From Meghimatium bilineatum (Eukaryota > Mollusca > Gastropoda > Stylommatophora > Philomycidae), in contig CM067298.1 of NCBI GenBank assembly GCA_034231615.1, positions 54,278,883 through 54,342,882 of the forward strand: a stretch of 64,000 nucleotides of DNA, written 5' to 3'. The first letter of the stretch is position 1; each line of letters opens with the position of its first letter. The notes beneath the pieces are model-generated. The model worked only from the letters and a program-made list of their open reading frames with translations. It was not told the origin of the DNA and made no database searches. The translations under genes were made by a program, and so were the position numbers. Below are positions 46,970 to 58,557 of the stretch, piece by piece.

Positions 46970-48860
46970 TGATTTATGTTGGATTAGGAATAGAGAGTGT
47001 GGTCGATGAATGGCGTAACTCTTCACACTTTCAACAAAATTCAACACTAGTCACAACTCAACTTACAATTAATCCAGTCTACAGCAAAGAAGCAAGAGAT
47101 TGCATGCCACAATACAACATAAGAGAAGCTTGACATACCCACTAACAAATCAAGATGTCAAGACTGTAATCGAACACATGTCGTGAGGAAAAGCTCACGG
47201 TATGGATGTCATCCAAGCATATATTAACACGATGGAGGAGATAAGATTGCACAGGCGCTTACCAAGATCTTTGTTACGTGGAACTCAGGAAACCTGCCTA
47301 AAATTCTGAAAGATGCCTTAATTGTCCACCTATATAAAGGTAAAGCAAATAAACAGCCCTGTGACAACCACAGAGGGACATAATTGATATCCACACCTTT
47401 TAAAACATTAGCTCGTGTAATGCTGTACCGATTTACACAGGCACACTCAGATACGTCCGTATAAATTTCGTTTAGGTCGCGGGACAGAGGGCTGCTCGTC
47501 TTATCCTTATATGGGGCTCTGTGATCTGTGCTGCCCAATACTCCAAAAAAAGACACAGAGCACCAAATGAAACTTTTCACATTTCACGAAGGCAATTGAC
47601 ACAGTGAATTAGGGAATGTCTGCGGAAAGTGTTTTACAAACCGCCCCCTTCCCAATTCATTAACTTAGTCCGACAGTTCATAACGGCATGCTGGCCGTTT
47701 TCACTGATGGAGTGTCATCGCCAGCCTCTTCTAGCATATTGGGAAAAACAAATCTATGCTCTTGCTCTCAAGACTGTCCAGCCTGATGTTTATCTGCCAT
47801 ATTAACAGACGCATCTGGATCAAGTGACGTAACAGGAATTCAACTAAACTACAGAACTGACGGTAAACATTTCAATCTTTGGCGTTTATAAACAAAACTA
47901 AGGCTCGAGACACAATGGTCTGGGAGCTCCTCTGTGCAGATGACTGCGCACCGTATGATAATTCTGCAGATGATAGGATGCAGGTGGCCTTAGACTAATT
48001 TGGTGAATCTTGTCACAACTTTTGCTTCGCCATCATTGCAAAGGAAACAGTGGTCATTGTCCAACCGACACCAAACTACTTTTAGATCTCCATATAAGGA
48101 TAAAAAGAATAGCTTAAGTCAATGGCCTCACCTACCTGTGCAGTGATCTCTCACGCGTCATGAACAACGACATACAGGTAAAGAATAAATAGCGAAAACT
48201 AGTGTCACATTTCGAAAACTGCGATGGGGCATAAGGGGAACAATCTCTACCACCAAACTCATAGTTTACCAGGCAGAAGTAATAACATCACTCCTTCATG
48301 TCTGTGACACGTGAACAGTATATGTCAGACACACGAGACTATAAACATGTCCACCTAAGCTGCCTTCATAAGATACTCAACATCCATTTGTGGCATAAAT
48401 TACCAGACAGTGAAGTACTGATGAAATATAATTCTGTAATCATACACATAATGGTGATGAGGTGTAGATATGTTGGGCAGGACACATGGTCCACATGAAA
48501 GATCACTCTCTACCAAAACAGTTGTTATATGTATAACTTCAGACTTACTCCTGCAAGATAGGAGGACAGAAGAAACGTTTTAAGGACATTCTTAAGACAT
48601 CACTGACTCACTTCAAAATAGACACACAATAATGGGAGAATATTGCACAAGACAGATCCGACTAGCATTGCAGGATCAAGAGTGATGCAGCAGCTCTGCA
48701 TATAACCTTAAACAACATGCTGCGCAACAAAGACGCGCTAGAAGAAAGGCAATTGCTACTCATTGTCCAACATACTCCTACCATACACGCTCAGAGTGTG
48801 GTAGACAATTCCAGGTATGCATATGACTCATTAGTCACAGTCAGACACACAGCACATATC
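46970..48860 (+). mobile_element. Old LINE copy, C2H2-finger family
   Basis: Disconnected plus-strand frames follow the order of an EN-RT LINE: a pre-RT block (46980-47130), WNSGNLPKILKDALIVHLYK (about 47275-47340), a FVHFTKAIDTVN-like block (about 47570-47605), RQFHNGMLAVF (about 47670), LLCADDCAPY (about 47930, Y of YADD replaced by C), HLWHKLPDSEVLMKY (48380-48430) and a degraded C2H2 finger (about 48770-48850). Many stops and shifts. The endonuclease part is not seen. Confidence 0.8.
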
Positions 48861-48862
48861 AT

Positions 48863-50240
48863 TATCTTCCAAAACTTGTCACTGTGATACGACAATTTCA
48901 TGACGGTATGATGGCTAGTGTTATCTGCGACGGAGGAGTATCTCCTGCATTCCCTGTCACAAATGGTGTAAAGCAGGGATGTGTGCTGGCCCCTACTCTT
49001 TTCAGCCTGTTATTTACAGCCATGTTAACGGAAACACACCATAGTAATGAAACAGTAGGCATAATGATCAATTACAGAACGGATGGTGGTCTTTTCAATT
49101 TACGTCGTCTAAAAGCAAACACGAAAACTAAATCTAGTACTGTTAGAGAATTACTTTATGCTGACGACTGTGCATTGTATGCTGACTCTGTCGTAAACAT
49201 GCAGAGCACCATAGACCGCTTCTCAAAGGCCTGCAACAACTTTGGTCTCACTATTAACACCAAAAAAACAGAAGTCATGCACCAAGCAACATCAAATAGC
49301 CAACATACTGCTACTTCCATCATCGTCAATCAGGAAAAACTGCAGGTAGTCGACAATTTTACTTACCTTGGAAGCACACTCTCTCGCGATGTCAACATTG
49401 ATGTGGAAATTAACAATAGACTGGCAAAAGCTAGTGCTGTATTTGGCAGATTACGCAAAAATGTATGGGACAGAAGAGGTATAAGAACAACCACCAAACT
49501 ACAAGTATATCATGCTGCTGTTATACCAACCTTACTATACGCCTGCGAAACGTGGACAGTGTATGCTAGACATGCAAGAAAGTTAAATCATTTCCATCTT
49601 ACCTGCCTACGTAAATTACTAAACATCCATTGGTGGGACAAAGTACCAGACTACGAGGTCTTGGAAAAATCAACCTCAATAAGCATCCACACAATACTTA
49701 TGAAGGCGCAGGCACGCTGGGCAGGCCATCTTGTGCGTATGGAGAACTCGCGTTTGCCAAAACAAATATATTATGGAGAACTCAAGGCAGGATTTCGAAA
49801 AGCTGGTGACAAGAAAAAGCGTTTCAAAGACACGCTCAAGTCATCCTTGAAACATCTTAACATTGACGTAGGCGCTTGGGAGAGCCTCGCTCAGGATAGA
49901 ACAGCATGGCGTTACAGCATTAGAACGGGAGCACTAGCGGCAGAAGAATTCAGACAAGAAACTGCAAGACAGAAGCGGACACGTAGAAAAGAAAAAACAT
50001 CTCAACCTCACACAGATACCTTCTATCGTTGTCAATTCTGTAAAAGAACATTTTGTGCGCGCATTGGACTTGCTAGTCATTTAAAAACGCACTATTAACT
50101 TTATTATTTTATTATTTATTGTTATTATTATTATGGTTGAGTTTTTGGTCATCGTCGATCACGACGGACGAACATCATCATTATCTTCATCATCATCCAA
50201 ATTGAATTGCATGGTCATCGACTGACGAACAACAGAAAAT
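48863..50240 (+). mobile_element. Younger LINE copy, 5'-truncated, C2H2-finger family
   Basis: Starts abruptly within the RT domain (VTVIRQFHDGMMASV), directly after the finger of the older copy of the same family, and ends in an AT-rich 3'UTR with tta repeats and catcatcattatc text. The head-to-tail join means either insertion into the end of the old copy or a tandem arrangement. Confidence 0.85.
48884..50098 (+). CDS. LINE reverse transcriptase C-terminal part with C2H2 finger
   Basis: Open for 404 codons. RT core motif GVKQGCVLAPTLFSLLF at about residues 28-45, catalytic LLYADDCALYADS at about 90-102, thumb (NFTYLGSTLSRDVN), the WWDKVPDYEVL and RWAGHLVRM blocks typical of EN-RT LINEs, a basic stretch, and a terminal zinc finger C-x2-C-x12-H-x3-H (CQFCKRTFCARIGLASHLKTH less its last residue). 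The finger presumably binds nucleic acid. Fingers of this type end several lophotrochozoan and cnidarian LINE proteins (recalled, not searched). There is no start codon of its own. Fragment of a retrotransposon, not a host gene. Confidence 0.88.
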   Translation: MIRQFHDGMMASVICDGGVSPAFPVTNGVKQGCVLAPTLFSLLFTAMLTETHHSNETVGIMINYRTDGGLFNLRRLKANTKTKSSTVRELLYADDCALYADSVVNMQSTIDRFSKACNNFGLTINTKKTEVMHQATSNSQHTATSIIVNQEKLQVVDNFTYLGSTLSRDVNIDVEINNRLAKASAVFGRLRKNVWDRRGIRTTTKLQVYHAAVIPTLLYACETWTVYARHARKLNHFHLTCLRKLLNIHWWDKVPDYEVLEKSTSISIHTILMKAQARWAGHLVRMENSRLPKQIYYGELKAGFRKAGDKKKRFKDTLKSSLKHLNIDVGAWESLAQDRTAWRYSIRTGALAAEEFRQETARQKRTRRKEKTSQPHTDTFYRCQFCKRTFCARIGLASHLKTHY

Positions 50241-50506
50241 GTCTGTCTGTTTAATCACTTTACAGTATTGCCTAACCTCCAAACAACATCGCTACTCACG
50301 CAAAAAGAACCTCCTCTGTGAAACGTATTATTCCAAACATCCTACATAGTCACACATATGTTATAATGCTGTTCACGTCTGATGCACTTGATAAATGCAT
50401 TTTAAACACCCCAGTATTTTAGATATCATGTATTAGACATCCGTGTACCTTCCTCATATAACCCACTCTGAAAACGATACTTTCACCAAAAAAAATATAA
50501 GGATAT

Positions 50507-50748
50507 GGTTTGTAACCCGTCTCCTCTATATGATTGTTTCCGTTGGCTATGTTTATCAGTTGATGTTTATCATTTATTAATTTAAATATAAATTTATTTA
50601 GGGTTAGGGTTAGTTATGTAAAACATAACTAATCGTAACCTCTAACCCTAACAATGAATATTGGAATTAATTATTGATAATTATTGATATACTATTTTAA
50701 TTAATTAATCATAAACTAAACAAGTTGACACGGGTTCGAAACCAGAAC
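50507..50748 (+). mobile_element. AT-rich MITE-like element, best copy
   Basis: About 240 bp with inverted ends tggtttgtaacccgt and acgggttcgaaacca. The interior contains two telomere-like gggtta units, a tagttatg/cataacta hairpin around taaaa, and the complementary ctaaccctaac. Matches 7198-7446 (reverse) and 20825-20945. Confidence 0.7.
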
Positions 50749-50819
50749 CTAATAATACTATTAGGTCCCACTCCCAGTTTAGCTAATTGGGTGAATATCG
50801 AGTGAACATCTTATACATT

Positions 50820-51350
50820 CAACACAATCAAGCACATAGAAAGCATACACCGACCACAAAGACGTCCTTACAATTCTAAACGGATCGTTTATATTGAAAA
50901 TCGCAGACTGAAAATTCAACATATGCCTACGGGAAAAAGACAAATTAGCAGAAACAATAACAGAAATAATGTGCGACTATGTTGAACATACGCCGACAGA
51001 AAACCGAAGGGCTATTGGATCATACTAAAAAATACAATACGAAATGTAACACGGACTCTCGCCACAAGCATTCCGAAACGACGACGTCAAAGACAAATAT
51101 TAGTAGACAATATTCTTCTAACAAAAAGCATAGACAGTCGAACACCACAAATACCCGACCTTTATGAAGAGTTAGACAAACACAATCGACACAGTTTCGA
51201 AGGGGCTTTGTTTTAGCCCAAGTTAGACACCTAGGGGCACGAAACACCTAACAAACAATACCTAGCCACCGAACAAAACATCCAGCGAACAAATGTAAAG
51301 GATCCTTGGTGAAGACAGTACACTTAAAACAGGAGACGAAATAGGTACAT
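50820..51350. other. Coding-looking but unassigned sequence
   Basis: Codon-like composition with short open stretches, but no continuous frame or recognisable domain. Probably a decayed element; family unknown. Confidence 0.3.
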
Positions 51351-51665
51351 TTATTCATTCATTTTCCTTTGGCGTTGAAGTTAGCGCATATGACAGTGGC
51401 CAGATCTCTCCAATTCTGTCTGCTCAAAGCTATTCTGTGCACGTCTTGAATAGTGAGAATATTGTGTGTTTAACTTTCTCTAAGTATTGTTCTTCTGAGT
51501 GTTTCTTTTTACCTACCCCTGGCTCTTTTTTTCCTGTAGGTATCCATTCAAAAGAATGGTGGTGTATTCTATTGATGTCTGAGCCTGGGACATTCCCGAT
51601 GTAGGACCAACGGTGTTTTCTAATAACATTGTCATTTGCTTCTTTTATCATTTCACTTGTGATGT
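51351..51665 (-). mobile_element. LINE 3' end with ATGAATGA-type tail
   Basis: The minus-strand frame reads KHRWSYIGNVPGSDINRIHH, then SFEWIPTGKKEPG and EEQYLEKVKHTI, ending at ttcattcattttcc. It matches, in opposite orientation, 54300-54845. Confidence 0.75.
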
Positions 51666-51689
51666 CATCTTAACCTGCTGCTATTAGAG

Positions 51690-52300
51690 AAACACCCTCC
51701 ATCAACGGACATCACTACCGAAAGTCCGAAAGAGGTACAGCTTTCCACAAATTCTACAGCTAGCTCTACACAGAAGAAGAATCACACCGAAACAAACATA
51801 AATAATTCTTAACGTATGTGAAATAACTGATCGAACAGGACAAGCACACGCTGGACCAAACCTTGACACAAAAAGATCTGCACAAAACACTCCGAAGCTT
51901 TCAGAAAAGCAAGATATTTTTGCTAACCCACACCGCACACAAACAACATCCAAAGCAAAGCAAGTTACGTACAACTACTTTTCAATATCACACCACTCTC
52001 ACATAGAAGAATACACATGGCACACGAGAGGTGCAAACACCAGAAAGAGGACCACTGCAACATATCCCTCGCAGTGAACACAATAAAACAAAAAATAACT
52101 CCAAAAGCAATATCAGACACAGCCATGTACAAGACAGTCATGTTAAACGTACTCCCAAAAGTAGACATAAACTTACAAGCAAATATCCCAGAGTTTAGAA
52201 ATCATCTTGTGGTCGGTAATGCAGGAGCAAAGCAAGATATGAACACCAACAATACAACGCTCAACATGTCCAAACTTTTTGTGTAAAAAATTCAACGCAT
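51690..52300. other. Unassigned sequence
   Basis: Open frames of 89-90 codons on both strands (51702-51974 -, 52017-52286 +) without a recognisable domain. Starts with a ~38-bp segment repeated inverted near 54022-54062. Confidence 0.3.
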
Positions 52301-52354
52301 TATTTTGAAAATAGAAATATATAAGAAAATAGAACGCATTATTTTTTAGTATAC

Positions 52355-52885
52355 AATTGTCCTGTCAGACTGGGTGCAGGTGGTATTCGGGCTAGCTGTG
52401 TGTAATTTCCACAGGTGTAGTGTAGAACAGAGGTTCTCATGTTGAGTAACAGATGCCACGCAGGCTACATTTGTGGCGCCTCCACAAGTATAGTTTAGAG
52501 CAGACGTTGTAACAGGTGACATGCAGGCTGCCCATGTGTCGCTTCCATGGGTGTGGTCACAGTAGTCTGGGTGACAAGTAACATGCAGACCATCTTTGTA
52601 ACCCTTCTACATGTGTACTATAGAGCAGTGGATCTCAGTCTTGGAGATTGATGGTATGCATGTCGATTTCCCCCCACCTCCACCTGTTTTGTGTAGCATG
52701 ATGGTTCTAATGCTCGACGGCAGATGGCATCATGCTGGCTTTCTGTCTCTGCCGCAGACGTAGATGACAACAGTGGTTCTCAGACTGGGTAACAGGTGGC
52801 ACACAGGTTGGATTTGTGTCGCCTCCATGAGTGTATAATAGAACATTGGTTCTCAAAATGGTAATGCAGTAACCCTGAAGGCAAC
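52355..52885. repeat. ~66-bp degenerate tandem repeat with hAT-end-like motif
   Basis: About eight units, each with a version of tagagcagtggttctcagac then ctgggtaacaggtggcac and gcctccac..gtgta. The clearest unit starts are near 52428, 52620, 52773 and 52843. The ggttctca motif resembles a hAT terminal repeat that has been amplified. Confidence 0.7.
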
Positions 52886-53242
52886 CATGTTTTGGTTGGT
52901 GGCAGAAAAATAAGCATTGTAAAATGTGTTGAGTGGTAATGAATCCGTATAGGATAAACACAGAAACTAAATATTATTTTTTATGTGCTTGGAATGTAAT
53001 AAGATGTACACTAGTTTATTTGAAGAAATTATGGTCTTGTTTTTGTTATAGGTATCAGTGGATCAAGCAGGTACGAAATAAATATGCGTTGAGTTAACGT
53101 AAGAAAATGTGTATTAAAAGAGGGGATACATTCGAAAATATTTCATAGAAGTACTGCTATATCTTTCTATAAATGTTAAATTCATGTCACACAAGATAAT
53201 CTGTCAGAACCGTAGACCGATGTCAACATCGCAATTCTACAT

Positions 53243-53880
53243 CACCACATTCAGCTGTTTTTACACACACTATCACCTTCTATATGACCACATTAATCTT
53301 TGTTTACACACACTATCACCTTCTACATCACAAAATTCATCTGTGTTTACACACACTATCACCTTCTATATGACCACATTCAGCTTTGTTTACACACACT
53401 ATCACTTTCTACATCACAAAATCCATCTGTGTTTACACACACTATCACCTTCTATATGACCACATTCAGCTTTGTTTACACACACTATCACCTTCTATAT
53501 CACCACATTCAGCGTTGTTTACATACACTATTACCTATATCACTACATTCAGTCTTGTTTACATACACTATCACCTTCTATATCACCACATTAAGCTTTG
53601 TTTACACACACTATCACCTTCTATATCACGCCATTCAGCTTTGTTTACACATACTATATCCTTTTATATCACCACATTCATCCTTGTTTACATACACTAT
53701 TACTTTCTATATCACCACATTCATCCTTGTTTACATACACTATCACCTTCTGCATGACTACATTCCGCCTTGTTTACACACGCATTCACTTCTATATCAC
53801 CACATTCAGCATTGCTTACACACACTATCACCTTATATATCACCACATTCACCCGTGTTTACAGACGCTATTCCTATGAA
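53243..53880. repeat. 43-bp minisatellite, ~15 copies
   Basis: Units of ctatcaccttctatatcacc and acattcagctttgtttacac. The unit length is 3n+1 and lacks stops in all three plus frames, so overlapping open frames up to 204 codons arise as by-products. Not a protein gene. Confidence 0.96.
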
Positions 53881-54021
53881 TAAATCCAATAGCCCGCCAG
53901 AGTCGCAGATATAATCCATTGGGTATACTACCAACACACATGGTCTTCCATTGAATTTTCACTTCAGAGATACCGATGAATGTTTAAGAAGGTGTCCTAA
54001 ATTTAAAATCGTATATAGGCC

Positions 54022-54062
54022 TTCCGGTAGTGACGTCAGTTGATGGAGGGTGTTTCTCTAAT
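54022..54062 (-). repeat. Inverted partner of 51683-51722
   Basis: ggtagtgacgtcagttgatg and gagggtgtttctcta are the reverse complement, with few mismatches, of the segment beside the other LINE tail. Confidence 0.7.
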
Positions 54063-54244
54063 CAAGTCTGGGTCATTCGGTCGATCGTTGGATTAATCAA
54101 CTAAAATCGTAAAGTCCAGACCGATTTTGTGTAACAGAAGTCAGTTTATTCCAATTATTTTTCATTCAAACGAATTATTTTGTGACAAACTGTGTATTAC
54201 AACATCGGATATTTAAGATAGCACACGTGATTTCTCATTGTCAT

Positions 54245-54845
54245 CATTGCGGGATTGTCATACAGTGATCTAGTTACAATTCTTGTTCATTCAAACGAAT
54301 TATTTTGTGACAGTGCCTTTAACAGACTATCTAATATCTGGAGATCAAAGTCAATCAGCACACGCAAGAAAGTGCTCTTATGTAATTCCTGCGTTATTTC
54401 AGTGCTATCATATGGATGTGAGAGCTGGAAAAGCATTTTTCTTCAGAAAAGAAATTACTGAGTTTCGAGAACAAATGTCTTCGTAGGATAACTAACACCC
54501 ATTGGAGTGAATTCAAATCGAATGATAAAATCAGAGAAGAGACACATCAAAATTTCATCACAGATGTTATCTGGAAACGCCGTTGGTCCTACATCGGGCA
54601 TGCCCTACATGCAGACATCAACACAATACATCACCAATCTCTTGAATGGATACCTACAGGCAAAAGAGCCAGGGATAGACCAAAAGAAACACTCACACTC
54701 AGAAGAACAATACTTAAAGTAAAACAATCAATATCCATACTATCAAAGAACTGCACAAAATAGATTTGAACAGACAGCATTGGGGAGATCTGACCTCTGC
54801 CCTATGCGCTAACTTCAGCGCAAAAGGAAAATGAATGAATGAATA
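54245..54845 (+). mobile_element. LINE 3' region with ATGAATGA tail
   Basis: Plus-strand frames: SISTRKKVLLCNSCVISVLS, YGCESW, then in another frame KRRWSYIGHALHADINTIHH, QSLEWIPTGKRARDRPKETL, ending in aatgaatgaatgaata. Typical RT thumb to C-terminus of an EN-RT LINE. Broken; same family as 51351-51665. Confidence 0.8.
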
Positions 54846-54961
54846 TAGGCCTACATGTGCTAAAAAATGTACTATTGGCAGTCACGTGACACACAAATTG
54901 TATGCAGTTTTATGCTGTCAACAGATAGTTAATGATCCGTTGCCTTTCTCCTCTTTTAGAG

Positions 54962-55581
54962 CAGTGTTTTTTCAATCTTTTGCCTATTGTTCCCATTAGA
55001 GGCAATTTTCTTCCGTTAGCCACTTCCGTAAACCCCAACAACACCAAGAAAAATTGTGGATACAGAGGTGTATATAAAATATATAGAGAAACAAAAAGAT
55101 AAAGTGATTTGGCCTTCTAATAAGATTGAACCCAAGTCAACTACCGGCGGCAGCTTACAACAGGAACTAATCCGGATATAAAGCGAAAGGACGCCTAAGA
55201 TGTAAGTGGATCGATAACATCATAGATCATTAGAGAGACACAATCTAGATTCCACGGAAGCCTCCGAAATGGCCCAAAACAAATCTTCAGTTCCCTATGA
55301 CGGCTCACGACACACATGACTAGAAACAAAATGAAAGAGGCGTGTTGCCAATAAATTAAAAATATAATCCTCGTTGACATTCTTCCCAGATCACAAACGT
55401 TTTTTGTTATGGTTTATTGATGAATTGCAATTTAAACCCCATCCCACAAACCCCTCCCCCTTCCCTCTGCATATGGATTTGTGACACCCCTAATGTTTAA
55501 ATATTTCTTTGTGCCCCCCTACACCTGGAGGTCTTTGTGGCGCCCTGGTTGGGTGCATTTGGTCCACGTTGAGAATCACTG
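54962..55581. mobile_element. hAT-like nonautonomous element
   Basis: Ends cagtgttttttcaatctttt and ccacgttgagaatcactg form hAT-type inverted repeats about 620 bp apart. The interior near 55170-55340 holds a LINE-like fragment. The flanking 8-mers do not match, so the element is old. Confidence 0.5.
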
Positions 55582-55969
55582 TTCAATACAGATTTTAGTA
55601 GAGGCGTGTGTGTTAAAAGGCACCTAATGTGTGTGTATAGGTTATTTGTATGCTGTAATACAATCACTGCTGCTTTGCAGTTAATTTTGCTTGTGTATGT
55701 GTCTTTTGGGTTTAAATCGCTCTTCAAAATAGTTTGAAAAAAATCTCCCACATTTGGGCAATGTCACCTTCTATGCACGCGGTCTTCGTCCCCATTTTAC
55801 CATGTCTTGTCAAGGGAAAAGTCTCTTTAATGATAATTTATTTTACGTTTCAGTATTTGTTGCCTTGAACTCTATTCCTTCGATAGATCGCCTACAAATA
55901 TCTGCTGTGAAATGCAATTATCGTTCATTCCTTAAACATGAACCTTTAATCTTTGTCTTCTAGCTTTGA

Positions 55970-56640
55970 GTGATTTCGTCATTGCTGGTAATTTTGACCA
56001 TTGCAGGATCTTTGTTTTTGTGATTTGGCCCTATCATCGGATGTTAAACCTATCTCGCGTTTAACTCACTCGAATCCTAACTTCTACTTTGGTGGTCTCT
56101 TGATTTGTCATTCAGGAAGCTGTTTTTCATATAACTGTTTGCAGCACGTCTTTTTTGCATTCACTCTTTTCCTATAACATGAAGATTCTTATATTATTGA
56201 TTATGTCCCGTCTCGCATTGAACTATATTAATACTTCCACATTAGATTTTCTGCCAGTCCCTGGTATTCTCAGTATTCTTTTGTAGAGCCACATCTCTAC
56301 CTCCTCTAATCTCCAACTTTCCTGTTTGTTTATTGTCCAACACTCGCACCCATATGTTACTATAAGAGTTATATAGCACTGCATAATTATCTTCCTCATT
56401 TCTAATGTGTCATGTGACGTTGTTTTCCCAATGAACCCTCTGAACTTCTCTCTGTCGTGGGCGACGTGGCTTGCATTTTCTAGCGATGTATTCATATTAT
56501 CTTTGATGTCGTCAGACCATCGTCTTCTTAGTCTGCCCTTTCTCCCATTTCCAGGTACTCTTCCCTGAATTATTTTTCTTTATAAACAGTTGTGTCTCTT
56601 TATATGACCAAACAAGCGTAGTTTTCTTTTTGTTATTGTG
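55970..56640 (-). mobile_element. LINE fragments in permuted order
   Basis: An open frame at 56223-56495 (-) contains RKIIMQCYITLIVTYGCECW, then TINKQESWRLEEVEMWLYKR, a mid-RT block. The sequence before it on that strand (56640 to about 56440) encodes what is normally downstream: RLFGHIKRHN, GRKGRLRRRWSDDIKD, AHDREKF. The C-terminal part thus precedes the central part, which implies two joined fragments. Confidence 0.7.
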
Positions 56641-57319
56641 TTTAGTAACCAACACTCTGGAATCTTCAATGTGTTTATATTATAAACACTTCTAATGACA
56701 AGATCATATTACACTAAATATATTTCATTTTTCTGAATGTTGTTTCTGCCTGCCCAATTCTGCATCTTATTTTTTTTGAAATTCTTCCATCTGATGTAAT
56801 CGTTGTACCTAAATACTTGAATTGGTGGACCTGTTTTAATACTATATAATTCACTTTGATCTTACAAGATCTGGTATTAGGAATACGTACTGATATAAGG
56901 AAGACTACTCATGCTTTAGTGAAATTTGAAAATAATTCACGACGATTTCCCTTTGCAACGAAATGAACATTTATTGGTATATTGATCTTCATCGACTTGT
57001 GTGCATTCTCAAACTGGTGCTATTTAGTAGAATCGTATGCATCGTATTGAGATTGATAGATTTGCTGTAAAGAGAAACATGCACCTTTCTGTCCAACACA
57101 ATCAACTTCAGCTTGATATGCTAAAGTCATGAACAACTACAGGTTAAGGTAGCCAACCCTCCTTAATCGACTCTTATGGCATACCTGGCAGGTCACGGTG
57201 TTAGTGTTTCTTGCGTCCCTTTCAGTTATAATTAGCCATTGGTGGCTATATCACAGTAAAGTTGGGATGCAATGGGTTTCCCATTGCTCATGTATGGTTG
57301 TTTGGTTAAGTAAAATGGA

Positions 57320-57785
57320 CATCTTATGGTAAGGTAAGGTCTTTTCGAATTCAAGTGCGGAGATATTATATCGAACCAATTCTTTTTTATGGATATGAAG
57401 CATGGGCTGTAAACAAAAAACATTAAAAAATGTACTAGAGGGTACAGAGATGTGGTCTGTGAAAAGAAGAATAAAAATACCATGGACTGCTAAGAAAACA
57501 TGCAATTGTTTTAATTAATGTTGGCGTAAAAATATCAATTATATCAAACATTAGAGTCAGACAGCCAAGGTTCCTAGAGCATGTGCTAAGAAGAACACAG
57601 CTTGAACATTTAATAACCACTGGAAAGATCAAGGGGAGAAGAGACAGGGGACGACACAAAGAGAAGTAGCTAGATAGATTAGTATTATGGCATGGTAGAC
57701 GTTCACCAATCGATCTTATTAACAACACAAAAGACAGAGGATCGTGGAGACACATGGTCGCCTACGCCATGCGGCATGGCACTTG
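57320..57785 (+). mobile_element. Decayed LINE C-terminal region
   Basis: Plus frames show FYGYEAWAVNK, then RVRQPRFLEHVLRRTQLEHL, GKIKGRRDRGRHKEK, DLINNTKDRGSWRHMVAYAM, the standard end of an EN-RT LINE polyprotein. Several stops. Confidence 0.78.
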
Positions 57786-57939
57786 ATTTATTGATTGAAG
57801 GTCCTCTCAACCGCGGACGTCAGTTCAATTTATTATATCAGAGCTTTATAACCATCAAACAATGTTTCTGGTAATCCAAATATTACGACCTCCGTATTAT
57901 ATAATTTACAACGTATTATATAATTGGATCATGTGGTCC

Positions 57940-57970
57940 AATGGTCATTGATTGCACCTAGGATCCGTAT
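57940..57970. repeat. Isolated monomer of the 27-bp satellite
   Basis: ggtccaatggtcattgattg plus cacctaggatcc matches units of the array at 61383-62345, 3.4 kb away. Confidence 0.75.
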
Positions 57971-58046
57971 TATATAAAGTGCCGTTCTGATCTGATTACC
58001 AGGGTTAGCAGATAACCCAGAACAGTCAAACACTGCCATGTGGTGC

Positions 58047-58154
58047 AACATGATGGAGATACAAATCATCTAGCTATAACGCTTTACGCATTGAACAGTC
58101 AACATGATGGAGATACAAATGATCTAGCTATAACGCTTTACGCATAGACCAGAC
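58047..58154. repeat. 54-bp tandem duplication
   Basis: Two near-identical units starting aacatgatggagatacaaat at 58047 and 58101. Confidence 0.92.
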
Positions 58155-58557
58155 GATGTGTAGACTAAGATAGGATACGCATTGTTTGCGCCTGTACAAA
58201 CACAATCTTCGATCGGTCTCCAGTACTGCAACCGTGGTATCAGCTTCTACGAGTTGATATTGCAAAGAATAAAGATACCTCTTTCCATGCATGTTGGGTG
58301 AGGCGACTAAGGTTTTTGATGGATATATTGACATGTACCATGTAACAAATATCATCACTGTCATTGTATTTATTGTCTATATTTCTTAATTTGTTTTTAT
58401 CACAAATAGAAAGTTCATAAAAAGCGTCCGTACACAACATCACAAGAGAACATGCAGTAGCGAAAGTATTCTTTAAGATGGTACCCATAGATAATAAAGA
58501 GATGCAAGCAAGTGGACATTACACGTTGGTCTTATTTGTGATTTCAGTTTCGTTCTT

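Noticed and set aside
50600-50660. Interstitial telomere array
   Set aside because: Only two gggtta units, inside a dispersed MITE-like element; too short for a telomere remnant.
53184-53914. Apparent repeat protein of up to 204 codons
   Set aside because: The 43-bp unit is stop-free in all forward frames; the frame shifts with every unit, so no protein repeat is preserved.
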